The position numbers were made by a program, and so were the translations under genes. The notes below the pieces were generated by a model that had not been told where the DNA came from, made no database searches, and saw only the letters and a list, made by a program, of their open reading frames with translations. DNA of 64,000 nucleotides, from contig OY856186.1 in NCBI GenBank assembly GCA_963693315.1, positions 71,790,128 through 71,854,127 on the forward strand, read 5' to 3'. This DNA is from Diogma glabrata (taxonomy: Eukaryota; Arthropoda; Insecta; Diptera; Cylindrotomidae). Each line of letters opens with the position of its first letter. Position 1 is the first letter of the stretch. Of this stretch, positions 31,180 to 42,905 are shown piece by piece.

Positions 31180-33140
31180 AACGAGTCAGCTTTAAGGGGC
31201 GTAAGCTGGCTCCCACAACCGAATGCCCCATAATCTCCATCCCTATTTCAAGAATCGCAAGGAATGGTGACAGTTTAACGATTGGAGCTAAAATTGATGA
31301 CAACAACTGTATCATTACGCTAGATACTGGAGCAACTCGCACAATAGTCCGTACAGATTTACTAAAAGGGGAATTACAACCAGCAGAAAAATATCGAATA
31401 CAAACAGCAACAGGGGAAAGTGCAACTATCAGGGGAAGCAAAATTGCCGATATAAAAATTGGAAATACGCACTTTCAGCATGAAGTTCTAGTGGCAGACA
31501 TCGTTGATGAAGTAATTTTGGGAATGGACTTCATGAGGCCGAATGGATTTGTAATAGACGCTGGAAATGGAGTACTCAAGTATGGTAACGTAGAGTTGGT
31601 TCTTCAGATGAATGGTGCAGAATCAAGCATGAGATTGGAACATCGCGAAAAGCTGTCACCTAATACCGAAACAATCGTCTGGGGAAGTGCACATGGAGAT
31701 GCAGATGCATTATCAAGAAGGCCATGCCAGGTGGAATGCAAGCACTGTAATCGGGTGGAGAGTAAGGAAAACATTAATGATGTCAGGCTTCTGCAAGTAC
31801 TTCCTAGTGAAGACTGGACACCTGAAGTAGTAAGAAAGGAGCAACTGGAAGATCCTAGCTTAGCACCAATAATAAAGTTCAAGGAAAAGGGAGAAAAACC
31901 TGCATGGAGTGAGATTGCCGATAAAAGTCAAACGTTGAAGGCATATTGGGCACAATGGGACAGTCTCTGTATTGAAGATGGATGCTTGAAAAGAATTTGG
32001 GAAAGTCCTGACGGATCAGTTAAAGAATCAATGATAGTAGTTCCCAAAATAAGAATACCTCAAGTATTAAAGGAATATCATGAAGGAACCAGTGGCGGTC
32101 ACCTGGGTATTAACAAAACCCTTGCTAAAGTACGGCGTAGATTTTATTGGTCAGGAGCACGTCAATCGGTAGTGGAATGGTGTCAAGCATGCGATCAATG
32201 TGCGGCTGCAAAGGGACCTGCAAGAAGAAGTCGTGGTAATATGAGGCAGTATAATGTAGGAGCACCATTCGAGAGAATTGCGATGGATGTAGCTGGACCA
32301 TTTCCGACGTCTGATAACAACAACAAATATGTGCTAGTCATGATGGATTATTTTAGCAAATGGCCAGAAGTGTGTGCAATACCAAACCAAGAAGCAACAA
32401 CGATCGCTGAAGCAGTAGTTAGCAATTGGATAAGTCGCTACGGAGTACCGATGGAGATTCACACAGATCAAGGAAGAAATTTTGAATCTACCATATTTCA
32501 AGAAATCTGTCAGATACTTGGAATTAATAAAACTAGAACAACTGCTTCACATCCCCAATCAGACGGCATGGTGGAAAGATTTAATGCTACTCTTGAGAAA
32601 TATCTAGCAAAAGTAGTAAACAAGAATCAACGTGATTGGGACCGTCATATTCCGTTATTCTTGATGGCTTATAGATCAGCAGTGCATGATACAACCAAAA
32701 CGACGCCAGCTACAACCATTTTTGGAAATGATTTACGGCTACCTGGTGATCTGAAGTTTGGGATTATTCCATCGTCAACATTATGTGTACAAGATTATGT
32801 TAATAAACTTCAAAAAGAACTTGAGGAGGTACACACGTTTGTCAGACAGAAAGCACAGATATCCAGTGATCGAATGAAGGCTCGGTATGACATTCGCGCA
32901 AACAACAAAGGATTTGAGGAAGGACAACTAGTGTGGCTACACAATCCACAGCGGAGAAAAGGACTATCTCCAAAACTACAAACATCTTGGGAAGGACCTT
33001 ATACCATCATAACAAAATTAAACGATGTCGTTTATCGAATAAAGAAAGGTCAACGAGCGAAACCAAAAGTCGTTCATCTAGAAAGATTAGTACCCTACAG
33101 AGGGGGAGATTTAGATTCTATTCGGGACGAACAGAAATAA
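31170..33140 (+). CDS. pol: Pol of the LTR retrotransposon: protease and integrase, RT/RNase H deleted
   Basis: In the -1 frame relative to gag, 656 residues from the presumed slip site to TAA (33138-33140). The ATG at 31491 is internal and would omit the protease active site. The aspartic protease has LDTGAT (Asp codon at 31323) and VILGMDFM. After TETIVWG (to 31685) the frame passes straight to SAHGDADALSRRPC, a phrase normally found just after RNase H. The whole RT and RNase H, about 600-650 residues in relatives, is thus absent without a frameshift. The integrase is complete: HHCC finger (GGHLG ... CQACDQC), catalytic Asp (32286), Asp in HTDQG (32466) and Glu in MVERFN (32574) with D-35-E spacing, and a GPY module (SWEGPYTIITKL). 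It could still cut and insert DNA, but reverse transcription must come from another element. Confidence 0.9.
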   Translation, partial: VKLKRVSFKGRKLAPTTECPIISIPISRIARNGDSLTIGAKIDDNNCIITLDTGATRTIVRTDLLKGELQPAEKYRIQTATGESATIRGSKIADIKIGNTHFQHEVLVADIVDEVILGMDFMRPNGFVIDAGNGVLKYGNVELVLQMNGAESSMRLEHREKLSPNTETIVWGSAHGDADALSRRPCQVECKHCNRVESKENINDVRLLQVLPSEDWTPEVVRKEQLEDPSLAPIIKFKEKGEKPAWSEIADKSQTLKAYWAQWDSLCIEDGCLKRIWESPDGSVKESMIVVPKIRIPQVLKEYHEGTSGGHLGINKTLAKVRRRFYWSGARQSVVEWCQACDQCAAAKGPARRSRGNMRQYNVGAPFERIAMDVAGPFPTSDNNNKYVLVMMDYFSKWPEVCAIPNQEATTIAEAVVSNWISRYGVPMEIHTDQGRNFESTIFQEICQILGINKTRTTASHPQSDGMVERFNATLEKYLAKVVNKNQRDWDRHIPLFLMAYRSAVHDTTKTTPATTIFGNDLRLPGDLKFGIIPSSTLCVQDYVNKLQKELEEVHTFVRQKAQISSDRMKARYDIRANNKGFEEGQLVWLHNPQRRKGLSPKLQTSWEGPYTIITKLNDVVYRIKKGQRAKPKVVHLERLVPYRGGDLDSIRDEQK

Positions 33141-33142
33141 GT

Positions 33143-33151
33143 GGGGGAGAA
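33143..33151 (+). other. Polypurine tract
   Basis: GGGGGAGAA directly 5' of the 3' LTR, three bases after the pol stop region; the standard primer site for plus-strand DNA synthesis. Confidence 0.8.
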
Positions 33152-33803
33152 TGTGACGATTATGGAAGATGATAGAACACAACAACAATAGAACTTTCAA
33201 GAAAATTCTCGTTAGTTCTACAAATATAAAAATCAAAAGATACAAAAGGTAACAATGCAACCAAAGTAAACATTTAATAGGAAGTATTTGTTTTATCGAA
33301 TAAGGATTGGTTAACGAAATAAAAATTGGTAAATAAAACAATTGAAAAGAATAGATTTCACACCTAGGTGTCAATATTTGAAGATCGTCTTATTGTTGAT
33401 AAAGGAAAAAAAAAAGGGTGTGTTCTATCTAGAACATTACAGCAGTTTCGAGGCTATTTCATGTAGTATATATAAAAGGTGTTGTTCGAGGATACAACTA
33501 GTATAAAGCTGTTAGCGATACAAAAAGTATAAAAATTTAGCAGTGATAAAGGCGAAGTAAAATTAACAGTGTTATAAGTAGAAAGTTAAAAGTGATATTG
33601 TGAACAAGTATAAAAGAATTATAAGTGGTGAAATATTGTTAGTAGCAGAAGAACTACTAAAAGGGGAATAGTAATAGGAGAAATATTTTTATTGTAAAAT
33701 CTTGAACGAATAAAATTATAACGTTTAGAAAATCCATTGTGTTTTAAATTTCCTGATTTAGTGATCGAACTAAATAATTGTAACTCGGCTAAGAAACGTT
33801 ACA
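33152..33803 (+). repeat. 3' LTR
   Basis: 652 bases, same ends and same TATATAAAA (33469-33477) as the 5' LTR. One substitution seen (C at 33509). Followed by the target duplication ATAG. Confidence 0.93.
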
Positions 33804-34027
33804 ATAGGTACGCATTTACTTTTAAAGATATTGGAAGACGAGATCCTATCACCCACATGTTTATCGTTTTTCTCTTGAGAAATGCTTATTATAAACTAAT
33901 TAGAAATTTATCGCGCTGCTAGAACCATAACAAAAGGAATAAACATAACGACACTAAAGATTTTTGAAAGTTGTCATAAGGACACAAGAAAATCTCCCAA
34001 TTTGGCAACATCAAAGAATATGAGCTA

Positions 34028-36780
34028 TGGCAGGAAACAGCAGTATAGAATTAGGGAAGATCGATTACTGTGGTTTGGTTGAACTTACGCAACGAGGAAC
34101 CTGAATTTGAAGAAGAACTAGAACTAAAGAGAGTTAGATCAAACAAAAGGGCGAGAAGACGATGAGGTACTCCATAATATAGAAATTGAAAACTGTGTTT
34201 TTGACTCAGTTCAGCAAGGTTTTGCTGACATAATACAGAAAGGATATCAATGATCAACATAAAATACCAAAAACACAGATACGCAAGCAGGTACTGAAGC
34301 GGCGAAAAATAGCATATGCTGAAGCTGTTCAGACACAGGATAGCCAACAGTCAGATGCTGCTGTTGTCTCACAGCAGCAACAATGAAACGAAATGAGTGA
34401 AAACATGACTAAATCAAAAGGAAGTGAAACTGAGCCGGCTAATGAAACAGTCGTCCTAGAGGAAGAGTAGACCCTAGTTGGTGAGGAGAGGAAAAATGAA
34501 AAGGAGAAAGGAGTGGTGATAAAAGCCAAAACGCAAGAAAAGAGAAAACAAAATAGAACGGAGGACGGAGTGTGACGGAGGTTTAAGAGTGAAAGTGATG
34601 AAAAGCACGAGAGACAATGGAATTCTGTTGATTTCGAGAGACAATGGGATTCTGTTGATCGAGTCGTTGAAAAATGCCGGTTTCCTGATAAGTCAACACA
34701 AGAAACCGATGCCACGAATTATAATAAAAGGGATCAGAGCTGACCTTACTGAAATAGAACTAGCATCTGCAATCATAAGGCAAAATGAACTTGATACCAA
34801 AACAACAGTGATCAAACCTATATTTCAGATTGGTGCGAAAACTGGCGTAGACATTAGCTGTAGGGTGGCGGAGCTAAACACTGAATGTTAAAAGCAAATT
34901 CTAATTACAAAAAAAGGTTTACGTGGAGTGGGCATCATGGATAGTTCAGGAGTATGTCATGACCCTTCGCTGTTTCAAGTGTCAGTGCTTTGGACATATG
35001 CATACCTACCTACATAAGTTTTCCAACACCAGTATAAAAACTATAACAGATTCTCACTGCGTCTGTGTAGAGGTTATATACCCTGGTGAAGCGTTTTATC
35101 TAGCTAGCGTCTATTGTCAATTTCGAAAGCATATCGCGTACTATTTAAACTGAATATAAGACAAAGCCATATAAAAAGTCCAGTAAAATAATTGTCGGTG
35201 ACTTTAACGCTCAATCAAAGATGTGGTTATATCACTGACAGCAGAGACCACAAACTTAAAGATTTCATTTCACGAGAGAGTTTTTTTGTGGCGAACTAAT
35301 CTGGAAATCTAAGCACATATGCACACAACGGCGATTTGTCAGCAAACGTTACTTTAGTGTCGCGTAATATAATGAAGGGTGGACCTGCAGTGATCATCGT
35401 GTGATTTCGTTTGAGAAAACTAATTCTAAGAGCTGTTCTCAGCCTGCTTCTCTTGGGCTAATAATATTAATACCTGCAATAGGTACAAAGTCGTTGCTAC
35501 CAACTCCTTAATCTAAATCTAGAACTAAATATTAAGCAAGTCAAGAAGCAAGCTGAAGAGATTTGCTGTTCTGTGGACTGTGAAACGGTAGTTGCTTTTC
35601 TTATACAGAGGTTATAAAAAAATACTTGTGAAGAGGCCACACCGCGTAAATCAAATTGCATTAAACAAATGGATCTAGGTTGGTGGACCAATGATCTAAC
35701 TAATTTCAAAAGTGAGGTAAAACAGGTTAGAAGAAAATACCAGAAAGAACTTCATCCAAATCTGAGGCAGCTTCAAAATATATACGTGCAAAAGGTTCAA
35801 CTAAAAGGCAGAGTAGGGAAGTAGGCAACAAGGATCCATGGCGCTTTATATATAAATACCAGACAGGATATTTTGCACATATATTTCCTAAAGAGTGAAA
35901 GTTTGAGGGTAATTATAGTTTCAAAAGTCGGAGATAGGATGCTTGGCGACTTCAAATCATAAAAAACAGTTATGCTACAGCTAAAGAACATGTACAACAG
36001 AACAAGACCACCAACCATTAAAGTAAATGGCATTATAATCATAAGTAAAACCAGATACCTTGATGTTGACTTGGACGAAAAGTTGGGTGTCTCAAGTCAT
36101 ATAACTCGAATGGTGCGGTTTAGATAAAACTACACTGCATCTTATTTTAACGTACAGCTCAGCTGGTTGGTATGGGAGGACCAACCTTATAAGCATAACC
36201 CACGGTATTAAGTGCTCAAAGAAATATGCTGCTCAGGTCATTGCAGGCACAATCCCTGTTGACCGTCTTCTATAGGAGAAGGTCGAATTATACAACCGTG
36301 CTGTAAACACAAACATTAGAGTTGAAAGAAAACAACGGACGGTACCAGGAGACTTTCAACGAACGGAAGCCAAGGGAACACAAACGTATCTCTTCATCAG
36401 CGATGCAATTTTCACTTTAGGCACGAACGAGGTAATTCTGACTAGTCCTATGGTCCAGTTTATAACTGAACATGGCAAATTTAGAGAGTATACTCGAGTT
36501 GATGTTACGGACAACGGTATATGCGCAACGTGTGACGTGGATGAAACTGCATTACATGTTCTTCTGGATTGCCCTGAATACGATACCTTAAAGAACGGTC
36601 TAAGATCGTCGTTACTTGAAAATAATGGAATAAGCCGAACCTTAATAAAATTAATGCTTTCAAAATATTCAGCTCATGAGCTGAGTTGATGCGAATCGTT
36701 CAGGTTGAACTTCTTTCTGACACAGTTCTAAGATAGTAGAACATTCAGTTATTCTGTATGCAAACCATCAACCTCCTTGT
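34028..36780 (+). pseudogene. Degenerate R1-like non-LTR retrotransposon
   Basis: Pieces in several frames line up as an R1/I-group element. ORF1 fragments include KTQIRKQVLKRRKIAYAEAV (about 34270) and PRIIIKGIRADLTEIELASA (about 34710), then a damaged zinc knuckle LRCFKCQCFGHMHTYL (about 34955) whose last Cys is Leu. The endonuclease has YPGEAFYLASVYCQF and IIVGDFNAQSKMW (about 35190). The linker before RT is WWTNDLTNFKSEVKQVRRKY (about 35680). The palm is missing: the next recognisable piece is RPPTIKVNG and RYLDVDLDEKLGVSSHI (about 36005-36100). The C-terminus (36450-36689) has EHGKFREY and a CATC...H...C finger. Many stops; long dead. Start and end are approximate. Confidence 0.7.
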
Positions 36781-37437
36781 AGGTTAGGGATGGAAACAAG
36801 CAACTAATTTTAATTTTTACTGAGGAAAATGTAGTTATTTTATACTTCTACAGTCAACCGATAGTTCAGTCATGAAAACTCCTTAAAATTTTTTAAACTA
36901 GGAACAGAGCTATTTGCAACGAAGTATGTGTGTCTGTAAACATGAGAAGTAACAGTAATTTAAGACTAAGATAAGACTATATAAAGTAATAATTAAAGGA
37001 GGTAGTAGAAAACTAGAAAATTGCAATAATTAACAATGTTTGCCGTTGGAAATTTTCTGATATTCCATAACAGTGGTAAAATTATGGTTGAATGCGATGA
37101 GATGCTAAGAACCAGAGTAGTTAAAACCAATGCCTAAGCATTTAAAATCTCACCAAGGTCCCTAGCGTACATAGCGTCAGGTGGTAAACAAAGTCATTAT
37201 AACCAGAGAAAATTTTGGAGAACACTGTGAAATAGTCCAGGTCGGGTTTCAATGAAGTAGATACCATGTCATTCTGTATGACTAAAATTCAGTCTGAGTA
37301 AAACCACGGGAAAGTTGAACAAAAATATACGAGTTGTTTACAGCAAACAGAACGATTTGAATTTTGAATCATATCATCACAACAAGGTATAATTTTAAAT
37401 TATTCGTTTGAGTGACGTGAAAAGTACAAAGTATCAA
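36781..37437. other. No gene seen
   Basis: Sequence after the R1-like relic with no coding frame, repeat or RNA gene that I can recognise. Confidence 0.5.
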
Positions 37438-37540
37438 ATTTTTTTAATAATATTGTTTTGTAATAGGAATTACAAAATGTGTCACAACAACACATAGATA
37501 CCTTTTAAGACCTAGCTCCTACAAGGGACCTACTAGGTCT
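37438..37540 (-). pseudogene. 3'-end fragment of the jockey-like family
   Basis: T-run, then GGAATTACAAAATGTGTCAC and AACAACACATAGATACCTTT with AAGACCTAG: the family's 3' UTR on the minus strand, about 100 bases only. Confidence 0.75.
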
Positions 37541-38246
37541 TAATTTCAATACAAATGCCGAACAACTTACCTGACTCAGTCAAAATAGTTCTTCAACATA
37601 TAAGCATAATTCTCATAGATCTAAAACTTGGACCTTAACAATATTATTACAAACAAGACACAAAAAGTCATAATTGCTACACTGAAAAAAACATGTCCTA
37701 TTTCCAATCGAAATGCAATTGTCTCAACCTCACCGTGCGGTCACATATGGCGAATCAAACTACGAAATTGCTTCAACAACTCTACAATTATAAATCGATG
37801 AAGTTGAGACAATCACACGAAATATTTATGTGAAAATAAAATATAGTTCAATTAATCTCAAATACTTAAACTTTAAAATGAAAAATTCATGATATAAGGC
37901 CAAAGAAAATTTGTTTCAGGGAAATAGTTATTATTTTTATTCAACTACTGTTATATTGGATATAACACTTTATATTTTAAATAAACCTCATTCTGTTGCT
38001 AGGAAAATGTTATCGTGTAGTTGTCCCAATCACAGTGAAATTGTTTGCAAATAGTTTTTCTTTGCATGAATAATCGACTACCAACTTCGGGATGAGGTTG
38101 TCATGAACTTCAATTTTTTTTCAGTGTAGAGTTTGTACTAATAAATGTTATTCAAAGTTAAAGGTAAACAAATATTGGCAACGCGCTGGTGCATAGGCTA
38201 ACTTCATCACAGCTATGGCAATAAAACTTTCAGGATATATAGTGAG

Positions 38247-38247
<1 letters not shown>
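37541..38247. other. No gene seen
   Basis: AT-rich unique-looking sequence. Nothing recognised. Confidence 0.5.
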
Positions 38248-38336
<89 letters not shown>

Positions 38337-38341
38337 TATAT
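38248..38341. repeat. (AT)n microsatellite
   Basis: About 90 bases of TA dinucleotide, nearly pure with one C. Ile-Tyr frames across it are artefacts. Confidence 0.95.
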
Positions 38342-40219
38342 CAAATACTTTAATAAATAGCTAAATATTGTTGTTATAGATTTCGCGTATATAGTTCTAA
38401 TTATAAAAACAAACACCAGTTTGCCCATTATCAAAGTTAGTTCATTAAAGAAAACTGTAATATTCACAACAGACATAAATTCTGTTGAAAAAATACATAA
38501 ATTAAAAAAAAAAATTTTACCGGAAGTGACCAACCCTAGTTGGGCTGCAGAACTTTTACAAATCATATTATAAGCATATTTACCAAGTTTAATGAAAATT
38601 TATTATCAGGAACTGATGTTTCTGAAGTTTCAAATAAAATTTTGCTCCCGCTACTTATCCCAATATGGTTCAAAAATGGTTCTTTGTCACTCGAAACAAA
38701 CTTTAAAAAGAAAGTGAAAAAGACAGCATTTGTATGGTCCTCTCCCATTTTAGTGGATGTGCTCCAAAATCATGATCTGATTATTATTTTCTTACACTAA
38801 CTGAAACCTTTTTCATAATTTTCATCATAATCACTTCATTATTGTAGGCTGTAGTGCAGATAAAGTCAATAAGAAAAATGCAGAAAAAAGCAAAAAAATG
38901 TTTAACGGAAGTGAAAAACCAGCAGTTTGAACGCGAAACTGTTGAGAACCGCGCTAAATATTTAGGAATTATCGTTCATCCAATTCGATCATTAGACACG
39001 ATGTTATTAAGCACTTTGTTGAATATCGCAACATCGCAAAATCAAATCCTCCTTGCCATAAACATATTTGCATTTTTGTCAAAGTGCCATCAAAAATAAT
39101 TAGCGAACGAATTTTGTATGCTCCCAACAAACATAAATGTGAAAACATCATCTGTTGTATGGTGGATCCCCCAACTCTATGGCCAATATACCCCAAAACC
39201 TACTAAAATCTTTTTCATAATGATTACAACTTTTTACTAACGTTTCACGAAAATCCATTTGTAACTGTAGGCTAAAGTAGGAACGAACACGGAACTGACA
39301 AATTGGAAGTTAGTACCCAGGAATATTGGAAACAATACTAAAACCTTATATACCAAGTCTTAATAAGATTGAAAACTAGCATTAGAAGTTATTGATGATT
39401 AAAATAACAGGTTTTTGGGAGACTACCCGCCATTTTGTCCTACTTTGAAATGAATCCTGATTTTCCATTTTCAAGTGAATCTGAATATACTAAAGTTTCA
39501 TTAAGATCCCATGCGTTGTCCAATTTTCAGAACTTTCAGGCATTAATACAAAAATATTTGTTGCATGACTTTTATGATCTTCTAATACGTTATGAATATT
39601 TCCTAGACTTATATTTTTGGTAACGTTATTACGACAAATAAAGATTGCAGTTATATTTTTAAGTTATAAAATAAAAATGTATGTGTGTGATTGCATTTGT
39701 GAATGAGGGTCCATTTTTCTCCATTTTTCTATCGATACAATTTAAAGGAAAAAAATCAAAATTCAAAAAATTTAAATATTTGGCTTACATATAAAAAATA
39801 ATAATAATTTTTCACAATTTTCTTAATACTATATAAAAATAAATTTAAATATCAGGAACAACATGAAAACTGACAAAAAAAATATTGAAAAAACTTAATA
39901 ATTTTTTTGAATCATTAATATTAATTATTCAAAGTGGCCGTTTGTTTTTTGATTATGTATTCATTACCTTCACAAAAAAATTTCTATCGCACACCATTTT
40001 AGATGAAAATAAAATAAAATTCATCACTCTATTATTACGACAGTCATATTATCTCATAAAATTTAGAAAATGTTCAACAACTTATAACACTCTCCATTGT
40101 TTTATTCTTTGTTTATTCTTCTTTACATTAAATAAATTTCGTTTCGCTTCGTTTTTTATTATTTGTAAAACATTCGGCTAACATTTGTGCATATTTGTGC
40201 ACATTCGTGCACATCAAAA
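38342..40219. other. No gene seen; AT-rich
   Basis: Several short frames (60-100 residues) occur on both strands, none with a recognisable domain or splice-supported structure. Just before 40220 there is a small TTTGTGCACAT-type direct repeat. Confidence 0.5.
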
Positions 40220-40634
40220 CTTGATTCCCTAAAACATCGTCGCACTGTTGCTGACCTCGTTGTTTTTTACAAACATCGTCATCAACAGTGCTCAGATGAA
40301 ATCAGCAGCATCATGCCCCAAACTTATTCTTACCCCCGTTCCACTCGACAATCGGCTACCGCAACCAGTCAAACAGTCGAGATCCCACGCTGTCATACTG
40401 ATAGATCGCAGAAAGACTTCTTTGTCCGAACTGCATACAAATGGAATAGTTTGCTAGAATCCTTAGTCTCAGGTGACTTCAACCCGCAGAGGTTTAAAAA
40501 AAGCGTTCATCATGACCTTAGAACGCCAGTTGTTGTGGGACCTAGGTGTAGACCTAGGTCTTAAAAGGTATTTATGTGTTGTTGTGACACTAATTGTAAA
40601 CCCTATAACACAACACATTTTATTCAAAAAAAAA
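40220..40634 (+). pseudogene. Truncated jockey-like copy, RT C-terminus and 3' UTR
   Basis: From CTTGATTCCCTAAAACATCG the frame 40187-40564 reads LDSLKHRRTVADLVVFYKHR, QTYSYPRSTRQSA, DFFVRTAYKWNSL and FNPQRFKKSVHHDLRTPVVV, then the stop and the 3' UTR with TTAAAAGGTATTTATGTG, GTTGTGACAC and an A-run. The open frame upstream of 40220 is flanking sequence. 5' truncation is typical of target-primed insertion. Confidence 0.8.
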
Positions 40635-40706
40635 TATATATAAGTGCTAACGCGTTTTACGACATGTGCACGGTATAGTGCACATCATGTGCATGACACA
40701 TATTAT

Positions 40707-40975
40707 GCTTTTTTAAACATTTGTGGATTGTAGGCACTCGAGACTATTGAATCGAACAAAGTCCATTTGTACGCTGTACGGACAAAGAAATCCCTGATTC
40801 TGATATCTATAAAAACAACTACAGCAACCACAGTACGACGATATTGTACAGAATTAAAAAAGCCATACGGACTAATACAGGACCAATCAATGTGCATGAA
40901 ATTGAGACGGAGTAAATATTTTTTAACATCTATGGTATTGCAACGCCAATATAAAGCAATTGATATATTCAAATG
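40707..40975 (-). pseudogene. Second truncated jockey-like copy, tail-to-tail
   Basis: Minus-strand relic matching the RT C-terminus: the plus strand reads CTTTTTTAAACATTTGTGGATTG and GCACTCGAGACTATTGAATC, then AAAGAAATCCCT, as in the copies at 9797 and 61030. It is more decayed and lacks much of the middle. It faces the copy at 40220-40634 across about 70 bases. Confidence 0.7.
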
Positions 40976-42814
40976 AACAGCAATCTAAGATTGTAGCAAT
41001 AGCGACCATTTTCCGATATATTTTAAAATTTTAGATTTTAAAAAAATTAGAAACTATTATAGGGCAATCAGATGTGGGACTGTTCCAGGTCTGATTTTGA
41101 ATGCTCTTTTAGGGTTAACCTTATTTAAATACGTTAAGTCCTGATTTGGTTTTTGGTATTCGACCCCTAGTTGAGCAATCTGCCCTATTTAATTGTATAC
41201 GACGAACTGGTAGGACAAAAGCGTAACGCTCATAATCAGGAACCAATCGATCTAAGGCAAACCTCGATCAGGGCCCTATTTGAGCTCTGACAAATTTCAT
41301 GCTCGGAAGCTACTATGGATACTTAAACCGAATCTATGCAGACAATAAACGATATAAACATATATTTTTGGCATGTTAAGGCTGGAAATTGTTACAAATA
41401 TATATACACAGAAATAGCTAAAAAAGTAAAAGCTCTAAAAATTTCCATTTTTGTTATAGAATCGCGTACAGCAATCCATAGTTTCATACATAAGAATTTT
41501 CTTTTCATGTAAGAAATATGTATAAACAAAATCGAAACTATTTCCAATAATTCCATTATCTTCGTATTGATAATATTTGAAAAAAAAAATCGAAATATAT
41601 AAAATCATAAAGAGAACTCAAAGCAACACAAAAATATGTACAGCAAAAAAAAAAAAAGATCACGTCGATTAACATGAAACGCTATTTAAAACGAAAAAAA
41701 AAATGTATAAGGCCAACGAATCTAAAGCGAGAAAAATATATGGAAAACATAATAAAAAAGAAACATAATATAAATAAAATTAAAACTTGTTCGTGGCGCC
41801 GCGCAGCCGACATTTTTACAGCAATTTCGTCGCATTTGAAAATCAGCCTTTAATGAAATTATTTAATTTTTATTTTTCTGTAATTTATACTATAATTTTT
41901 TTTTTCTTTATTTCATTTGTTATTATTTTTTTTTTGTTTTATTTTCTTGAACCGATCAATGCTATAAAATAAAAACAATCGATTGTTTTGTACGCTCTAT
42001 TTTCACTTCCAGAGTATTTGCAATAAAAAGTTTGTTTGATTTAAGTTTTATGTTTGATATAATAGAATACTATGTGGTGGTCACATTCAAAACATTGTAA
42101 AGAAAAAATTCCACTCAATCACAATGGCCTTTTCTATAATGTGATATAGCTGGAATAAATTCAAGTAATCTGTTTATAAATGGACGTATCAAATGTTTTG
42201 AATAACAACAAATGGAACTTCTTTGGAACGAATGGCGTATTGACAATTAAACACAAGCGGTTAAGGGGATCTCAATTTCAATTATTATGCTCGAACCAGT
42301 TAATTTTATTAAACTAAACAAAGTATACCGTATAACATTTATTTCCGTATAATGTTTATGTTGAGTTTCTTGTTGTAGGTGGTAAACTTTAAAAAGTTTT
42401 TTGTTATTATTGCCCACACAGATGTACCGTTGTGGGATGAAGAGTATTTGTAATACCATAAAAGCTTATATCACTTTGATTGCATATAAATGCAAAGCTT
42501 ATTGTGTATTTTACTATAAATATTCAAATGCATAAAGTGATGATCATCTGTATTTTGAAATATGATATTAGAAATTCCATTGTCATATATACTTTATTTC
42601 TGAATGAAAATTTAACCTTAGACTCTTAGACTTTAATCGAGGTCAGATGTATTACATAATCAAAAATAATTTTTAAATAGGAATAAAATTATATTAGTAA
42701 GACAAAAAGTGTAAGACCAAGATAAAAACTACAATTTCCAAATGAGATTCTTGCCAGTCTACTGTATGTTGAGTAGTTAACGAATAAGGCAATTACATAT
42801 TAGTAAGTTTATAT
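40976..42814. other. No gene seen
   Basis: Mixed unique-looking and AT-rich sequence without a supported frame or recognisable repeat. Confidence 0.5.
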
Positions 42815-42905
42815 GTGATGTCTTAGGGGTGCTGGCCAACTAACTCTATTCAGTCCACGATAGTCCTAAATTTTAGTTATGTAATATTTCTTGATGATAG
42901 CACGG
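42815..42905 (+). repeat. Dispersed repeat, copy 2 of 2
   Basis: GTGATGTCTTAGGGGTGCTGG..., TTTTAGTTATG and TTCTTGATGATAGCACGG match the copy at 22535-22630. Confidence 0.5.

Larger units (their letters stand above)
29104..33807 (+). mobile_element. Ty3/gypsy-type LTR retrotransposon lacking RT and RNase H
   Basis: The element spans 29108-33803, flanked by the 4-base target duplication ATAG (29104-29107 and 33804-33807). In order: 5' LTR, primer-binding site, gag, protease, integrase, polypurine tract, 3' LTR. LTRs are 652 bases each with TGTGACG...CGTTACA ends and one difference seen. Both frames are fully open. The region that should carry reverse transcriptase and RNase H is gone by an in-frame join near 31683-31692. 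It is therefore non-autonomous but looks young. The integrase with HHCC, DDE and GPY/F modules after the protease places it with Ty3/gypsy (Metaviridae-type) elements; there is no env. Confidence 0.92.

Noticed and set aside
31491..31493. ATG as a start for pol
   Set aside because: It would leave out the protease active site (31323) although the frame is open back to 31125. Frameshifting from gag explains the layout better.
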